A DNA stretch of 40,076 bases from Lachnospiraceae bacterium (GTDB taxonomy: Bacteria; Bacillota; Clostridia; Lachnospirales; Lachnospiraceae). The position numbers and the translations under genes were made by a program. The DNA is taken from contig JAUNAJ010000022.1 in NCBI GenBank assembly GCA_030527645.1, positions 1 through 40,076 on the forward strand. Reading direction: 5' to 3'. This document shows positions 20,708 to 29,730 of the stretch, piece after piece; the stretch's first letter is position 1, and the number at the start of each line of letters is the position of its first letter. The notes below the pieces were generated by a model. The model had not been told where the DNA came from. It saw only the letters and a program-made list of their open reading frames with translations, and ran no database searches.

Positions 20708-22087
20708 ATGGCAGAAGAGAGAACAATCCCTTACAAAATCTATCTTTCAGAGGATGAGATCCCCAAACAGTGGTATAATGTTCGCGCTGATATGAAGAAT
20801 AAGCCGGCACCGCTGCTGAATCCCGGGACCGGAGAGCCTATGAGCTACGAGGATCTCCGCCCTGTATTCTGTGATGAGCTGATCAAACAGGAGCTGGATA
20901 ATGATACCGCCTACATTGATATCCCGGAGGAGGTTCAGAACTTTTATAAGATGTACAGACCTTCCCCATTGGTTCGTGCCTACTGTCTGGAAAAGGCACT
21001 GGACACACCAGCGAAGATCTACTATAAATTCGAGGGAAATAATACATCGGGCAGCCATAAGCTGAATTCATCGATCGTTCAGGCCTACTATGCAAAGAAG
21101 CAGGGACTGAAGGGCGTAACTACTGAAACAGGAGCCGGACAGTGGGGAACCGCCCTGTCCATGGCCTGTGCCTACTTTGATCTGGATTGCAAGGTATATA
21201 TGGTAAAGGTTTCCTATGAGCAGAAGCCGTTCAGAAGAGAGGTAATGAGAACCTACGGCGCAAGTGTTGTGCCGTCTCCATCCATGGATACAGCCATCGG
21301 CAGGAAGATCAATGCTGATCATCCGGGAACCACGGGAAGTCTCGGCTGTGCGATCTCTGAGGCAGTAGAGGTTGCTACTACAAACGAAGGTTACAGGTAT
21401 GTTCTTGGCTCTGTTCTGAACCAGGTTCTGCTGCATCAGAGTGTGATCGGTCTTGAGGCAAAGGCTGCTCTGGATAAATACGGTGTAAAACCGGATATCG
21501 TTATCGGCTGCGCAGGCGGCGGATCCAACCTGGGAGGCCTGATCTCTCCGTTTATGGGGGAGAAGCTCAGGGGGGAGAATGATTACAGAATTATAGCAGT
21601 AGAGCCGGCAAGCTGCCCGTCCTTTACCAGAGGAAAATTTGCTTATGATTTCTGTGATACAGGAATGGTCTGCCCTCTGGCGAAAATGTATACGCTGGGA
21701 AGCAATTTTATTCCATCTGCAAACCATGCAGGAGGACTGAGATATCACGGAATGAGTCCTGTTCTTTCTCAGCTGTATCACGATGGCTATATGGAGGCGA
21801 TCTCCCTGGAGCAGACCTCCGTATTCGAGGCAGCTACTCAGTTTGCAAGAGTGGAAGGTATCCTTCCGGCACCGGAATCCAGCCATGCCATCCGCGCAGC
21901 AATCGATGAGGCATTGAAATGTAAGGAGACAGGGGAGGAGAAGACGATTCTCTTTGGACTTACCGGAACCGGCTACTTCGATCTTGTTGCCTATGAAAAA
22001 TTCAACAATGGAGAGATGACAGATTTCATCCCGTCTGATGCCGATCTGGAGGAAAGCTTCAAAACACTTCCGCAGATCAACGGTTGA
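20708..22087 (+). CDS. TrpB-like (TrpB2-type) tryptophan synthase beta subunit
   Basis: 459 residues, PLP-dependent fold II. The cofactor lysine is K118 in NNTSGSHKLNSS and the phosphate loop is CAGGGSNLGG. The N-terminal extension and length are those of the TrpB2 class, which condenses indole (or O-phosphoserine in some) with serine. No trpA or other trp gene is in the window, as is common for TrpB2. AAAGGAT lies upstream, and just before it is a perfect ATCCCT-GAC-AGGGAT hairpin (20677-20691). The gene is followed by a terminator. Confidence 0.93.
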   Translation: MAEERTIPYKIYLSEDEIPKQWYNVRADMKNKPAPLLNPGTGEPMSYEDLRPVFCDELIKQELDNDTAYIDIPEEVQNFYKMYRPSPLVRAYCLEKALDTPAKIYYKFEGNNTSGSHKLNSSIVQAYYAKKQGLKGVTTETGAGQWGTALSMACAYFDLDCKVYMVKVSYEQKPFRREVMRTYGASVVPSPSMDTAIGRKINADHPGTTGSLGCAISEAVEVATTNEGYRYVLGSVLNQVLLHQSVIGLEAKAALDKYGVKPDIVIGCAGGGSNLGGLISPFMGEKLRGENDYRIIAVEPASCPSFTRGKFAYDFCDTGMVCPLAKMYTLGSNFIPSANHAGGLRYHGMSPVLSQLYHDGYMEAISLEQTSVFEAATQFARVEGILPAPESSHAIRAAIDEALKCKETGEEKTILFGLTGTGYFDLVAYEKFNNGEMTDFIPSDADLEESFKTLPQING

Positions 22088-22115
22088 TTGACATAGAAGT
22101 ATATGATCGTACAGT

Positions 22116-22160
22116 ACGGAGATATATTCTGCCCTGCGGCGGAATGTATCTCCGTTTTTA
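22116..22160 (+). terminator. Terminator after the trpB-like gene
   Basis: ACGGAGATATATTC (22116-22129) pairs with GAATGTATCTCCGT (22142-22155) with one mismatch, then T5. Confidence 0.88.
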
Positions 22161-22187
22161 TCTCAGTCAGAGAAAACTTCCATATTA

Positions 22188-22382
22188 GTTACAGTTCACG
22201 GGAACCGCCCCATCATTCGCAGTCCCCGCCGCTATGCGGCTCAAGCTGCTGCTGACGCAGCCTGGACTGCTCATGAAGGGGCGGTTCCCCTTTCCCGGGC
22301 AAAATTTGAGTAAGGATGCTGCCTCTTACGTGCAAGACACGACGATTCAGCATCCTTACTCAAATTTCCCGTGAACTGTAAC
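22188..22382 (+). mobile_element. Cloverleaf MITE-like element, copy B
   Basis: 195 bp with perfect 15-bp terminal inverted repeats, GTTACAGTTCACGGG (22188) and its complement ending at 22382. The flanks are CCATATTA on the left and CTATATTA on the right, an 8-bp target duplication with one change. Arm 1: GGGAACCGCCCC/GGGGCGGTTCCC around GCAGTCC/GGACTGC, GCCGC-TAT-GCGGC and GCTGC-TGCTGAC-GCAGC. Arm 2: a 20-bp stem (AAATTTGAGTAAGGATGCTG and its complement) with loop CTCTTAC, CGTG/CACG, GACGA. It has no ORF and lies 28 nt after a terminator. Copy C is its near-identical inverted twin. Confidence 0.92.
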
Positions 22383-22421
22383 CTATATTATGAATAATTG
22401 ATGAAAAATTTCGTGGAATAC

Positions 22422-22450
22422 TTGAAATTTATCATCCGGAGATGTAGTAT
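22422..22450 (+). promoter_or_regulatory. Promoter of the zinc metallopeptidase gene
   Basis: TTGAAA (22422-22427), a 17-bp spacer, TAGTAT (22445-22450). The leader of about 110 nt contains the CGGCAG-G-CTGCCG palindrome near 22497. Confidence 0.7.
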
Positions 22451-22568
22451 TACAAAATTAAAACGATTTCCGAATTACGCTGTATCTAACAGCGGCGGCA
22501 GGCTGCCGTTTCGCCGGCGGTAAGCTGCCTCATAACGGGACATGATTATGAAAGGGAGGTGAACATAT

Positions 22569-23261
22569 ATGTTCTGGTGGGATCCGACATATATTTTAGT
22601 GATCATTGGTGCAATCATCAGTGGAATTGCATCCAGTAATGTGAACAGTACATTCAATGCTTATAGAAAAGTGCTCAACCGGCAGGGGCTGACTGCACAG
22701 CAGGTGGCAATGATGATTCTGCATGATGCAGGGATCTACGATGTCAGTATTGAACGGATCAGCGGTAATCTGACAGATCATTATTCGCCCAATGAGAAGG
22801 TGCTTCGCTTGTCTGATACAGTCTATAATTCCCGATCCGTGGCTGCTATCGGAGTGGCGGCGCATGAATGCGGTCACGCGATTCAGCATATGGTGGGATA
22901 TGCACCGCTGAAGCTGCGTTCTGTTTCCGTACCTGTGGCAAATATCGGTTCCTGGCTTTCCTGGCCGCTGATCATTCTGGGACTGATTCTTGGACAGACT
23001 GGTCTTGCAAGAGTCGGTGTGCTGCTGTTTACCTTCGTTGTAATCTTTCAGCTGATCACTCTGCCCGTTGAATTTGATGCATCACAGAGAGCCGTTAATA
23101 TTCTCGGGGACAGCAGGATCCTGGATGCGGATGAGCTGAAGGGTGCCTCAAAAGTATTGAAGGCAGCAGCACTGACTTATGTAGCAGCGCTGTTTTCTGC
23201 GATCCTTCAGCTTCTGCGGCTGGTTCTGATCGTGAACAGAAGCAGCAGCAGAAGGAATTAA
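22569..23261 (+). CDS. Membrane zinc metallopeptidase, YugP family
   Basis: 230 residues with GGGAGGTG upstream of the ATG. Starts MFWWDPTYILVIIGAIIS, a membrane helix typical of YugP/Zn_peptidase_2. Then the catalytic H99-E100-x-x-H103 (AAHECGHAIQH) and three more hydrophobic helices (about 118-165 and 195-222) with VEFDASQRA between, supplying the third ligand region. The substrate of this family is unknown. The gene is monocistronic with its own promoter and terminator. Confidence 0.92.
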   Translation: MFWWDPTYILVIIGAIISGIASSNVNSTFNAYRKVLNRQGLTAQQVAMMILHDAGIYDVSIERISGNLTDHYSPNEKVLRLSDTVYNSRSVAAIGVAAHECGHAIQHMVGYAPLKLRSVSVPVANIGSWLSWPLIILGLILGQTGLARVGVLLFTFVVIFQLITLPVEFDASQRAVNILGDSRILDADELKGASKVLKAAALTYVAALFSAILQLLRLVLIVNRSSSRRN

Positions 23262-23373
23262 AGCTGCTGAACAACGGAGTGAGTTTCACAGGACTGATGT
23301 CACGCTAATGCGTCGGCATTTTCAAGACAACAGGTAATCGCAAACAGGAATCATAAATTTGATGGAAATACCG

Positions 23374-23408
23374 AAAAAACCGTTGCCTGAGTGGGGCAGC
23401 GGTTTTTT
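23374..23408 (+). terminator. Terminator after the zinc metallopeptidase gene
   Basis: AAAAAACCGTTGCC (23374-23387) with GGCAGCGGTTTTTT (23395-23408), one G-U pair. The stem lies 112 nt after the stop. Confidence 0.9.
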
Positions 23409-23462
23409 CTATAAGCTAAGTAGTGAATTCATGATTAGAGTATACGGCTGAAATTAACAGAA

Positions 23463-23483
23463 TGGAACCCCCTAGGGGGGATA
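23463..23483. promoter_or_regulatory. C5-TA-G6 palindrome resembling a CsoR/RcnR operator
   Basis: GGAACCCCCTAGGGGGGATAT. G/C tracts around TA with AT-rich flanks are the hallmark of CsoR/RcnR-family operators (Cu, Ni, Co sensors). No gene starts within 300 bp on either side, so it may control an unseen transcript or be a remnant. Compare the site at the cbiM promoter (29731). Confidence 0.4.
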
Positions 23484-23501
23484 TTGGGATATGAAGATAC
23501 G

Positions 23502-23538
23502 GCAAGGAGGTGATTCCGCAGAGGAATCACCTCCTTGC
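23502..23538. other. Perfect hairpin carrying a Shine-Dalgarno and its anti-Shine-Dalgarno complement
   Basis: GCAAGGAGGTGATTCC (23502-23517), loop GCAGA, GGAATCACCTCCTTGC (23523-23538): 16 perfect pairs. One strand holds AAGGAGGTGAT and the other ATCACCTCCTT, which equals the 3' end of 16S rRNA. There is no ORF after the SD and no T-run. The rest of 23409-23730 shows no gene. Confidence 0.7.
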
Positions 23539-23731
23539 TTTGGATGCTGCAGCTCACCCCGGTCAGATGTCAGCTGAAGCTGCCCGGAATCAGAGTAAGT
23601 CCTGAATAAGTATTTGACTGAATGGATGTAAGTACGATTGGATTTGAACGAACAAACACGAAAATGACCGATTGTGACTGATTAACAAAAAACAGTAGGA
23701 AATTTTGGCTAATATTATAGGATGAAAATGC

Positions 23732-23760
23732 TTGCTAATGACCGAATTTGAAAGTATAAT
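23732..23760 (+). promoter_or_regulatory. fruK operon promoter
   Basis: TTGCTA (23732-23737), a 17-bp spacer, TATAAT (23755-23760). The words AATGACCGATTG (near 23662) and AATGACCGAATTTG (near 23737, over the promoter) repeat and may be sites for the FruR encoded in this operon. Confidence 0.75.
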
Positions 23761-23790
23761 GAGTGTAACAGAAAGGAAGGGGGAAAGGAA

Positions 23791-24699
23791 ATGCTTTACA
23801 CAGTAACCTTTAATCCGAGCCTTGATTATATTGTTGATGTGGACGATTTTAAACTTGGTCTCACCAACAGAACAACGGATGAATTGATGCTCCCGGGCGG
23901 TAAGGGAATCAACGTATCTATTGTATTAAGAAATCTTGGCTTTGAAAACACAGCGTTAGGATTCACAGCAGGCTTTGTGGGTGATGAGATCAAGCGCAGA
24001 GTTGTTGAGATGGGAATCGTTTCCGACTTCATTGATGTTGAGGAAGGAATTTCCAGGATCAATGTGAAACTGAAATCTATCGACGGAACAGAGATCAACG
24101 GTATGGGTCCTGCGATCAGTCAGGAAAAGGTGGAGCAGCTGATGACACAGCTGGAGCAGCTCACTGCTGATGACTGTCTGTTCCTTGCAGGAAGCATCCC
24201 GGCATCCATGCCGGATGATATGTACAGCCGGATCATGGAGCGTTTTCATGAGAGAGGCTGCAGGATCATTGTTGATGCCACGAAGGATCTGCTTCTGAAG
24301 GTCCTGAAATATCATCCGTTCCTGATCAAGCCGAACAATCATGAGCTTGGCGAAATCTTCGGGGTAGAGCTGAAGACGAGAGAGTCTGTGGTTGAGTATG
24401 GAAGAAAGCTTCAGGAGATGGGTGCGAGAAACGTGCTGATCTCCATGGCGGGACAGGGTGCAGTTCTGGTTGCTGAGAATGGCGAAGTACATGATTCTCC
24501 GGCTCCTAAGGGAAAACTGGTAAACGCAGTTGGTGCCGGTGACTCTATGGTAGCAGGATTCATGGCAGGGTATCTTGCATCAGGTGACTATAAAAAAGCG
24601 TTCCACATGGGTCTTGCAACAGGAAGTGCCAGTGCATTTTCCGAGAATCTTGCGACTAAGGAAGAGGTTGAAGAGGTCCTGAAACAGCTGGAAAATTAA
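23791..24699 (+). CDS. fruK: 1-phosphofructokinase
   Basis: A 302-residue PfkB-family kinase that phosphorylates fructose 1-phosphate to fructose 1,6-bisphosphate. It has the N-terminal signature P35-G-G-K-G-I-N-V-S and the C-terminal ATP/anion-hole motif G248-A-G-D251-S with D251 as base. Segments VTFNPSLDYIV and LAGSIPASMP are typical. GGAAGGGGGAAAGGA precedes the ATG. The next gene, the fructose PTS permease, starts 15 nt after the stop, so substrate and enzyme are made together. Confidence 0.95.
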   Translation: MLYTVTFNPSLDYIVDVDDFKLGLTNRTTDELMLPGGKGINVSIVLRNLGFENTALGFTAGFVGDEIKRRVVEMGIVSDFIDVEEGISRINVKLKSIDGTEINGMGPAISQEKVEQLMTQLEQLTADDCLFLAGSIPASMPDDMYSRIMERFHERGCRIIVDATKDLLLKVLKYHPFLIKPNNHELGEIFGVELKTRESVVEYGRKLQEMGARNVLISMAGQGAVLVAENGEVHDSPAPKGKLVNAVGAGDSMVAGFMAGYLASGDYKKAFHMGLATGSASAFSENLATKEEVEEVLKQLEN

Positions 24700-24714
24700 T
24701 TGAGGGAGGATTCT

Positions 24715-26619
24715 ATGAGAATAAGAGATTTACTGGACAAGAGAGCCATCAGTCTGAATGCGGCTCCAAAGTCAAAAAACGAAGCCCTGGACATGGCCAT
24801 TGATCTGATGGTTAAATCCGGAAAGATCAGCGATGTGGAGGCATACAGAAAACAGGTCTATGCCCGTGAAGAGGAAAGCACCACTGGAATCGGAGAAGGT
24901 ATTGCAATCCCTCACGGAAAATGTGATGCTGTAAAGGCTCCCGGACTGGCAGCTATGGTAATCAAGGACGGTGTAGATTTTGCTTCTCTGGACGGAGAGC
25001 CTGCAGAGCTTCTGTTCCTGATCGCAGCACCGAACACAAAGGATAACATCCATCTGGATGTACTGAGCAAGCTGTCCATGCTTCTGATGGATGAGGATTT
25101 CTCAGCGAGTCTGAAGAATGCAAAGTCAGTAGACGAATTCCTTGCTATCATTGATAAGGCAGAGTCCGAGACAGGATCCATTGAAGACCGTCTTGCAGGC
25201 TCTGAGGTAGAGGGCGCAAAAGGAAAGCTTCTTGCAGTTACAGGCTGCCCAACAGGAATTGCACATACCTATATGGCAGCAGAGGCTCTTGAAAAAGCAG
25301 CCACAGCGGCAGGCTACTCTATGAAGGTGGAGACAAGAGGATCCGGCGGAACAAAGAATCTGATCACCGATGCTGAGATTAAAGAAGCAGCAGGTATCAT
25401 TGTTGCGGCAGATACACAGGTTCCCATGGATCGTTTCGATGGAAAGAAAGTGATCGTAACACAGGTTTCCGACGGAATCAGCAAGGCAGATCAGCTGGTT
25501 GCTCAGATTACAACCGGTGATGTTCCGCTTTATAAGGCTGCAAACGGAGCTCCGGCACCAAGCAGCTCCTCCGGAGGCGGTGCAGGACATAAGATTTATA
25601 CCTATCTGATGAATGGTGTATCCCACATGCTTCCATTCGTAGTCGGCGGCGGTATTCTGATTGCTCTTGCATTCCTGATTGATGGTCTTCTTGTTGATGT
25701 CAATTCATTGGATGATGCAACCAAGGCAACCTTTGGTAACATTACACCGGTGGCGGATGTTCTGAAAACCATCGGCGGCAGTGCCTTTGGCCTGATGCTT
25801 CCTATCCTGGCAGGCTTTATTGCAATGGCAATCGGTGACAGACCGGCTCTTGCACTTGGCTTTGTCGGCGGTGCAATGGCTGCCAACGGAACCTCCGGCT
25901 TCCTTGGAGCACTGGTTGCAGGCTTCTTCGCAGGTTATGTAGTTCTTTTCCTTCAGAAATTATGTGAGAAACTTCCTGAGGCATTGGAGAAGATCGCTCC
26001 GGTGCTGATCTATCCGGTGTGCGGTATCCTGATCGTTGGTCTTGCAATGATGTTTGTAGTTGAGCCGATCATGGGTGGTATCAACACAGCACTGAACAAC
26101 GGACTAGCTGCAATGGGCGGAACCAGCAAGGTTCTTCTCGGACTGGTACTCGGCGGAATGATGGCAATCGATATGGGCGGCCCGTTCAATAAGGCAGCGT
26201 ATGTATTTGGTACTGCGGCAATCGCAGCAGGCAACTATGATATTATGGCAGCAGTAATGATCGGCGGTATGACTCCTCCGATTGGAATCGCTCTCGCAAC
26301 GCTCCTGTTCAAGAATAAATTTACAGCAGCAGAGAGAGAATCAGGTCCTACCAACTTTGTAATGGGTCTTGCATTTATCACAGAGGGTGCAATTCCATTT
26401 GCTGCAGCCGATCCGGCAAGGGTTATTCCTTCCTGTATGATCGGATCTGCAGTTGCAGGTGCAATCTCAGCAGGCTTCGGATGTACACTGATGGCTCCTC
26501 ACGGCGGAATCTTCGTATTCCCTGTAGTAGGAAATGCTCTGATGTACTGTGTAGCACTGGTAATCGGTTCTGTTATTACCTGCTTCCTGCTTGGAGCTCT
26601 CAAGAAAAAGGTAAACTGA
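24715..26619 (+). CDS. fruA: PTS fructose transporter, subunits IIABC
   Basis: 634 residues from the ATG at 24715, after GGGAGGA; the track of earlier codons from 24700 begins with TTG and covers the site. IIA domain residues 1-145 with phospho-His H67 (AIPHGK). IIB residues about 165-265 with phospho-Cys C178 (TGCPTGIAHTYMAAEAL). IIC from about 290 to the end with multiple helices and GGAMAANGTSGFLGAL. It imports fructose as fructose 1-phosphate, the substrate of FruK. Domain order A-B-C is that of Gram-positive FruA. It is complete. Confidence 0.96.
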   Translation: MRIRDLLDKRAISLNAAPKSKNEALDMAIDLMVKSGKISDVEAYRKQVYAREEESTTGIGEGIAIPHGKCDAVKAPGLAAMVIKDGVDFASLDGEPAELLFLIAAPNTKDNIHLDVLSKLSMLLMDEDFSASLKNAKSVDEFLAIIDKAESETGSIEDRLAGSEVEGAKGKLLAVTGCPTGIAHTYMAAEALEKAATAAGYSMKVETRGSGGTKNLITDAEIKEAAGIIVAADTQVPMDRFDGKKVIVTQVSDGISKADQLVAQITTGDVPLYKAANGAPAPSSSSGGGAGHKIYTYLMNGVSHMLPFVVGGGILIALAFLIDGLLVDVNSLDDATKATFGNITPVADVLKTIGGSAFGLMLPILAGFIAMAIGDRPALALGFVGGAMAANGTSGFLGALVAGFFAGYVVLFLQKLCEKLPEALEKIAPVLIYPVCGILIVGLAMMFVVEPIMGGINTALNNGLAAMGGTSKVLLGLVLGGMMAIDMGGPFNKAAYVFGTAAIAAGNYDIMAAVMIGGMTPPIGIALATLLFKNKFTAAERESGPTNFVMGLAFITEGAIPFAAADPARVIPSCMIGSAVAGAISAGFGCTLMAPHGGIFVFPVVGNALMYCVALVIGSVITCFLLGALKKKVN

Positions 26620-26655
26620 TAAGCCCCCCTTATCTTTATTATCAATAATGGAAGC

Positions 26656-26691
26656 AAAGGGCTTTCGGGAAATTCCCGGAAGCCCTTTGTG
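26656..26691 (+). terminator. Hairpin between fruA and fruR
   Basis: AAAGGGCTT (26656-26664) pairs with AAGCCCTTT (26680-26688), with CGGG/CCCG nested inside. No T-run follows, so it may reduce rather than stop read-through, or stabilise the fruKA message. Confidence 0.55.
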
Positions 26692-26744
26692 CCATATGCT
26701 GAAACTGAGCAAATCCCGGACAATTAACAGAAAAGAGAAAAACT

Positions 26745-27488
26745 ATGCTTACAGAACAAAGACAACATGCGATTCTTCAGCTTCTCAATGAAAAGGGCAG
26801 CGTAACCGTTGCTGAACTGAAGGAGCTTCTGAATATTTCCGAGTCTACTGCAAGAAGAGATATTACCCAGCTGGCACGTATGGGTAAACTGGAGAAGGTT
26901 TTCGGCGGTGCTATTTCCCATGAAAACAACATATCTACAAACGAACCGACCGTGAGGCAGAAGAGCGAGATCCATAAGGATGAAAAACGATGGATCGCTG
27001 CTTATGCAGCATCGCTGATCCGGACCTCTGATTTTGTATATATCGATGCCGGAACCACCACAGAGGGAATGATTGATTACCTTCCGGATGATAACAGTGT
27101 CAGCTATGTGACCAATGGCGTGGCGCATGCGCAGAAGCTGATGGCAGCCGGAAGAAAGGTGATCCTGATAGGAGGTGAGCTGAAAAGCAGCACGGAAGCG
27201 GTAGTTGGTACAAACGCAGTCTTAATGCTTCAGAAATACCACTTTTCCCGAGGTTTTTTCGGTTCTAACGGAGTAAGTCTGGAAGAAGGCTTTACCACAC
27301 CGGATCCAAGTGAAGCTTTGGTAAAGCAGACAGCCATACAGCAGTGCCATCATCCATATGTGCTGGCTGACTCTTCAAAATTTGATATTGTATCCTCTGT
27401 AACATTTTGCGCGATTGATAAGGCACAGATCCTTACAGAGCGGATACCGGAAAAATATAATCAGCTGGAGAATGTGACGAGAGTTTGA
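26745..27488 (+). CDS. fruR: DeoR family transcriptional regulator of the fructose operon
   Basis: A 247-residue DeoR repressor. The N-terminal winged helix is MLTEQRQHAILQLLNEKGSV then ISESTARRDITQLARMGKLEKV. From residue 75 comes the DeoR sensor domain (DAGTTTEGMIDYL, DSSKFDI). The usual effector in this position is fructose 1-phosphate. It lies downstream of fruK-fruA, the reverse of the common fruR-fruK-fruA order. AAAAGAG precedes the ATG weakly. Confidence 0.92.
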   Translation: MLTEQRQHAILQLLNEKGSVTVAELKELLNISESTARRDITQLARMGKLEKVFGGAISHENNISTNEPTVRQKSEIHKDEKRWIAAYAASLIRTSDFVYIDAGTTTEGMIDYLPDDNSVSYVTNGVAHAQKLMAAGRKVILIGGELKSSTEAVVGTNAVLMLQKYHFSRGFFGSNGVSLEEGFTTPDPSEALVKQTAIQQCHHPYVLADSSKFDIVSSVTFCAIDKAQILTERIPEKYNQLENVTRV

Positions 27489-27495
27489 ATAGAAG

Positions 27496-27552
27496 GGAGC
27501 CATTCCATCTGTTTTACCGTACAGGTTTGCAGAGCGGATGGTTCCTTTTTTT
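27496..27552 (+). terminator. Terminator after fruR
   Basis: GGAGCCAT (27496-27503) pairs with ATGGTTCC (27538-27545), T7 follows. The loop can also form CCATCTG/CGGATGG, so two folds compete. Confidence 0.8.
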
Positions 27553-27605
27553 GACAGTTGATGATATGATACAAAGGTCTAACAAATCCCGGAGGATAAA
27601 GGAAT

Positions 27606-27875
27606 ATGTATTTTGTAAATGACGGAACAATGATGTGCGGGTTCTATGAATGTGAATCCTGCAATACAAGATTTCTGGATGCGCGTATCGCACCGCGGAT
27701 GATCTGTCCCTACTGCGGGGAGCATCCGGATATGGAGATCGGACCGGATGAGGAAATGCCTGTTGTGCAGGAGGATGCGAAGCTTCTGCAGGTTGTAGAG
27801 GGAGAAGAAGAGGTGGAACGCTTTGATCAGCTTCTCAGTCTGGCACTTACCGGCGGCGATTATGAATGGATCTGA
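27606..27875 (+). CDS. Small zinc-ribbon hypothetical protein
   Basis: 89 residues with CGGAGG upstream. Two CxxC knuckles, YECESCNTRF and MICPYCGEHP, form a zinc ribbon; the acidic C-terminal half has no motif. The function is unknown. It is 9 nt upstream of a HAD phosphatase gene, so the two are likely one operon. Confidence 0.78.
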   Translation: MYFVNDGTMMCGFYECESCNTRFLDARIAPRMICPYCGEHPDMEIGPDEEMPVVQEDAKLLQVVEGEEEVERFDQLLSLALTGGDYEWI

Positions 27876-27884
27876 GAGGTTTCT

Positions 27885-28403
27885 ATGCTGATATTTTTTG
27901 ATTTTGACGGGACGCTCAGTGCGCCCCGTTTTCCTGCCCCGGATTCATCGAGGGCAGAGTTCGTCTGCGGTCTGACAGAGGATGGTTGGAAAAACTACTA
28001 TGAAGAAAAGAAAGAGCATACCTTTGATTATTGTCTGCCGGTAGGACCGGTCAGACGGTATGCCATGAAGAAAAAGAAAGAAGGCCATCGATTGTTTGTT
28101 CTGACGAGGACCGCCTCAGAACGTGAGGATGCGGGGAAAGAAGCATTTCTGGAAAAGCATTATCAGGGGATATTTGAACGATATCTGTCTGTCCGGCATG
28201 ACAGCGAGAAAATCCCTGTGATCCGCTCCATGGCGGAAACGCTGGGGGTACCGGATAATCAGTGTGAACTGGTGGAGGACACCTACATGCTGGTGCTGCA
28301 GGCTCTGTCAGAGGGGATGATCGGCACGCATGTCAGTAATATTGTGGCAGAGGAGGAGGGTGATGTCTGTTCAGGGAAGTCAGACTCTTCGGCAGTCATC
28401 TGA
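27885..28403 (+). CDS. HAD-like hydrolase, hypothetical
   Basis: 172 residues. The N-terminal D6-F-D8-G-T motif (FFDFDGTLSAPRFP) is HAD motif I with nucleophile D6 and acid D8. Motif II is the LTRT segment (about residue 73). The lysine in HDSEKIP (about 107) fits motif III, and ELVEDTYM carries motif IV acids. The insert between motifs I and II is short, like the small HAD caps. The substrate is not predictable. GAGAGG precedes the ATG and the gene is tight against the zinc-ribbon gene. Confidence 0.8.
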   Translation: MLIFFDFDGTLSAPRFPAPDSSRAEFVCGLTEDGWKNYYEEKKEHTFDYCLPVGPVRRYAMKKKKEGHRLFVLTRTASEREDAGKEAFLEKHYQGIFERYLSVRHDSEKIPVIRSMAETLGVPDNQCELVEDTYMLVLQALSEGMIGTHVSNIVAEEEGDVCSGKSDSSAVI

Positions 28404-28430
28404 AGAAATTAAGAAAAGGATACTTGTAAT

Positions 28431-29603
28431 GTGAATAGAATGGATGCATGCAGGATACTGGGGGTTTCCGGAGACTGCAGTACAGAAGAAGTGAAGAAGC
28501 GCTATCGGCAGCTGCTGCATCTGGTGCATCCCGATGCAGAGGCTTTTCGGCGGAGAAGCATGAATGCCGCTGACTCTATACAAAATCAAATCCGGGAGCT
28601 GAATAAGGATTCAGAAGTATACCCCTACGATATTCTGGAGATCACTGCGGCTTATACGCTGCTGATGGGCGGGGCAGAGAACGATACGGGTCAGGAATCA
28701 GGTGCAGAAGCCTCCCCTCATCATGCCCGTTCGACGGATCCGGATGACTGGATACGCCGAAATCCGGAATATGCCAGAGCAGTGTGGAATGCCGAGGAAA
28801 ATCCAAATGCATTTTGTGAAAGGGAGATCCTGCAGCTGATTGAAGACTTTGACGGCAATGTACTGGGAGATTTTACCCTGATCAGAGGAAAATACCTTTG
28901 GCAGCCGGAAGAGGAATTTCCTCTCTTCATGAAAAGCATTGCAAGGGCGGTGGAGCTGCTGATCCAGCATACAGAAGAGGAAGCGGAGCAGCAGATCTAC
29001 GGAGCTGCCGGCAATCCCCGGATGGATGACGGGTACTGTTCCTCAGAAGAGCAGCGGTCGCTGCTGAAAAAGACCTGCCGGGAAAAACTGACCTACCTTC
29101 TCGCACAGCAGTTTATCGATGCCGTGCACACGCTGGATCAACTGGTGCATACGCAGCGGATTAAGGATGGCAGAGAAACGATTTATTATATTCCTGCCAT
29201 GCTGGAGACAAGTACTTCCGGTCCGGGAAAATTTTGTCCTGAACTCCTGCCCGGGGAGACACTGCTGCCGGATCGTGTGGAGCAGCATCGGTTGTTTGTG
29301 AAAAATCAGAATGGACAGCAGGTTGGATACCTCTCCTATCCGGATGATCGAATGTATTACCTGCTGATTCCGTTGTTTGAGCAGAAGCGGGTGCAGGTGA
29401 AAATCAGAGTATACAAACAGAAGAGAGAAGGTGAAGAAGCGGGTACCGGAAGGAAGAGAGCGGTTCAAAAACATGTACGTATCAGTCTCTGGCTGAAATT
29501 TAAGGAGTCCTCTGCAGGAATGCCGGAGGATATCAGTGCGCAGATTCAGGAAGGATTGACTGCATATAGAAATCAATTCCTTGGGAGTTTTTCCGGATCC
29601 TGA
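28431..29603 (+). CDS. J-domain-containing hypothetical protein
   Basis: 390 residues with a GTG start 10 nt after AAAAGGA; the ATG at 28440 is too far. Residues 4-37 are the first part of a J domain: ACRILGVSGDCSTEEVKKRYRQLL, then H33-P34-D35. The rest of the protein (from about residue 60) has no Gly/Phe or zinc-finger region and is not a canonical DnaJ. A J-domain partner could recruit DnaK to a specific client. It sits 27 nt after the HAD gene in the same direction. Confidence 0.72.
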   Translation: MNRMDACRILGVSGDCSTEEVKKRYRQLLHLVHPDAEAFRRRSMNAADSIQNQIRELNKDSEVYPYDILEITAAYTLLMGGAENDTGQESGAEASPHHARSTDPDDWIRRNPEYARAVWNAEENPNAFCEREILQLIEDFDGNVLGDFTLIRGKYLWQPEEEFPLFMKSIARAVELLIQHTEEEAEQQIYGAAGNPRMDDGYCSSEEQRSLLKKTCREKLTYLLAQQFIDAVHTLDQLVHTQRIKDGRETIYYIPAMLETSTSGPGKFCPELLPGETLLPDRVEQHRLFVKNQNGQQVGYLSYPDDRMYYLLIPLFEQKRVQVKIRVYKQKREGEEAGTGRKRAVQKHVRISLWLKFKESSAGMPEDISAQIQEGLTAYRNQFLGSFSGS

Positions 29604-29730
29604 CAAGCAGAAACTGCACCGAATACTTTGCTGCGCAAATCCGATGTAAACCAGAATGGACAACATCTTTCATTCATGAACACATATATTCCCGCAGGGA
29701 ATAACCTGTTCGGTATTTGGAATTTGTACA

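Noticed and set aside
28431-29603. DnaJ chaperone
   Set aside because: Only an N-terminal J-like motif with HPD is present; the Gly/Phe and zinc-finger parts of DnaJ are missing.
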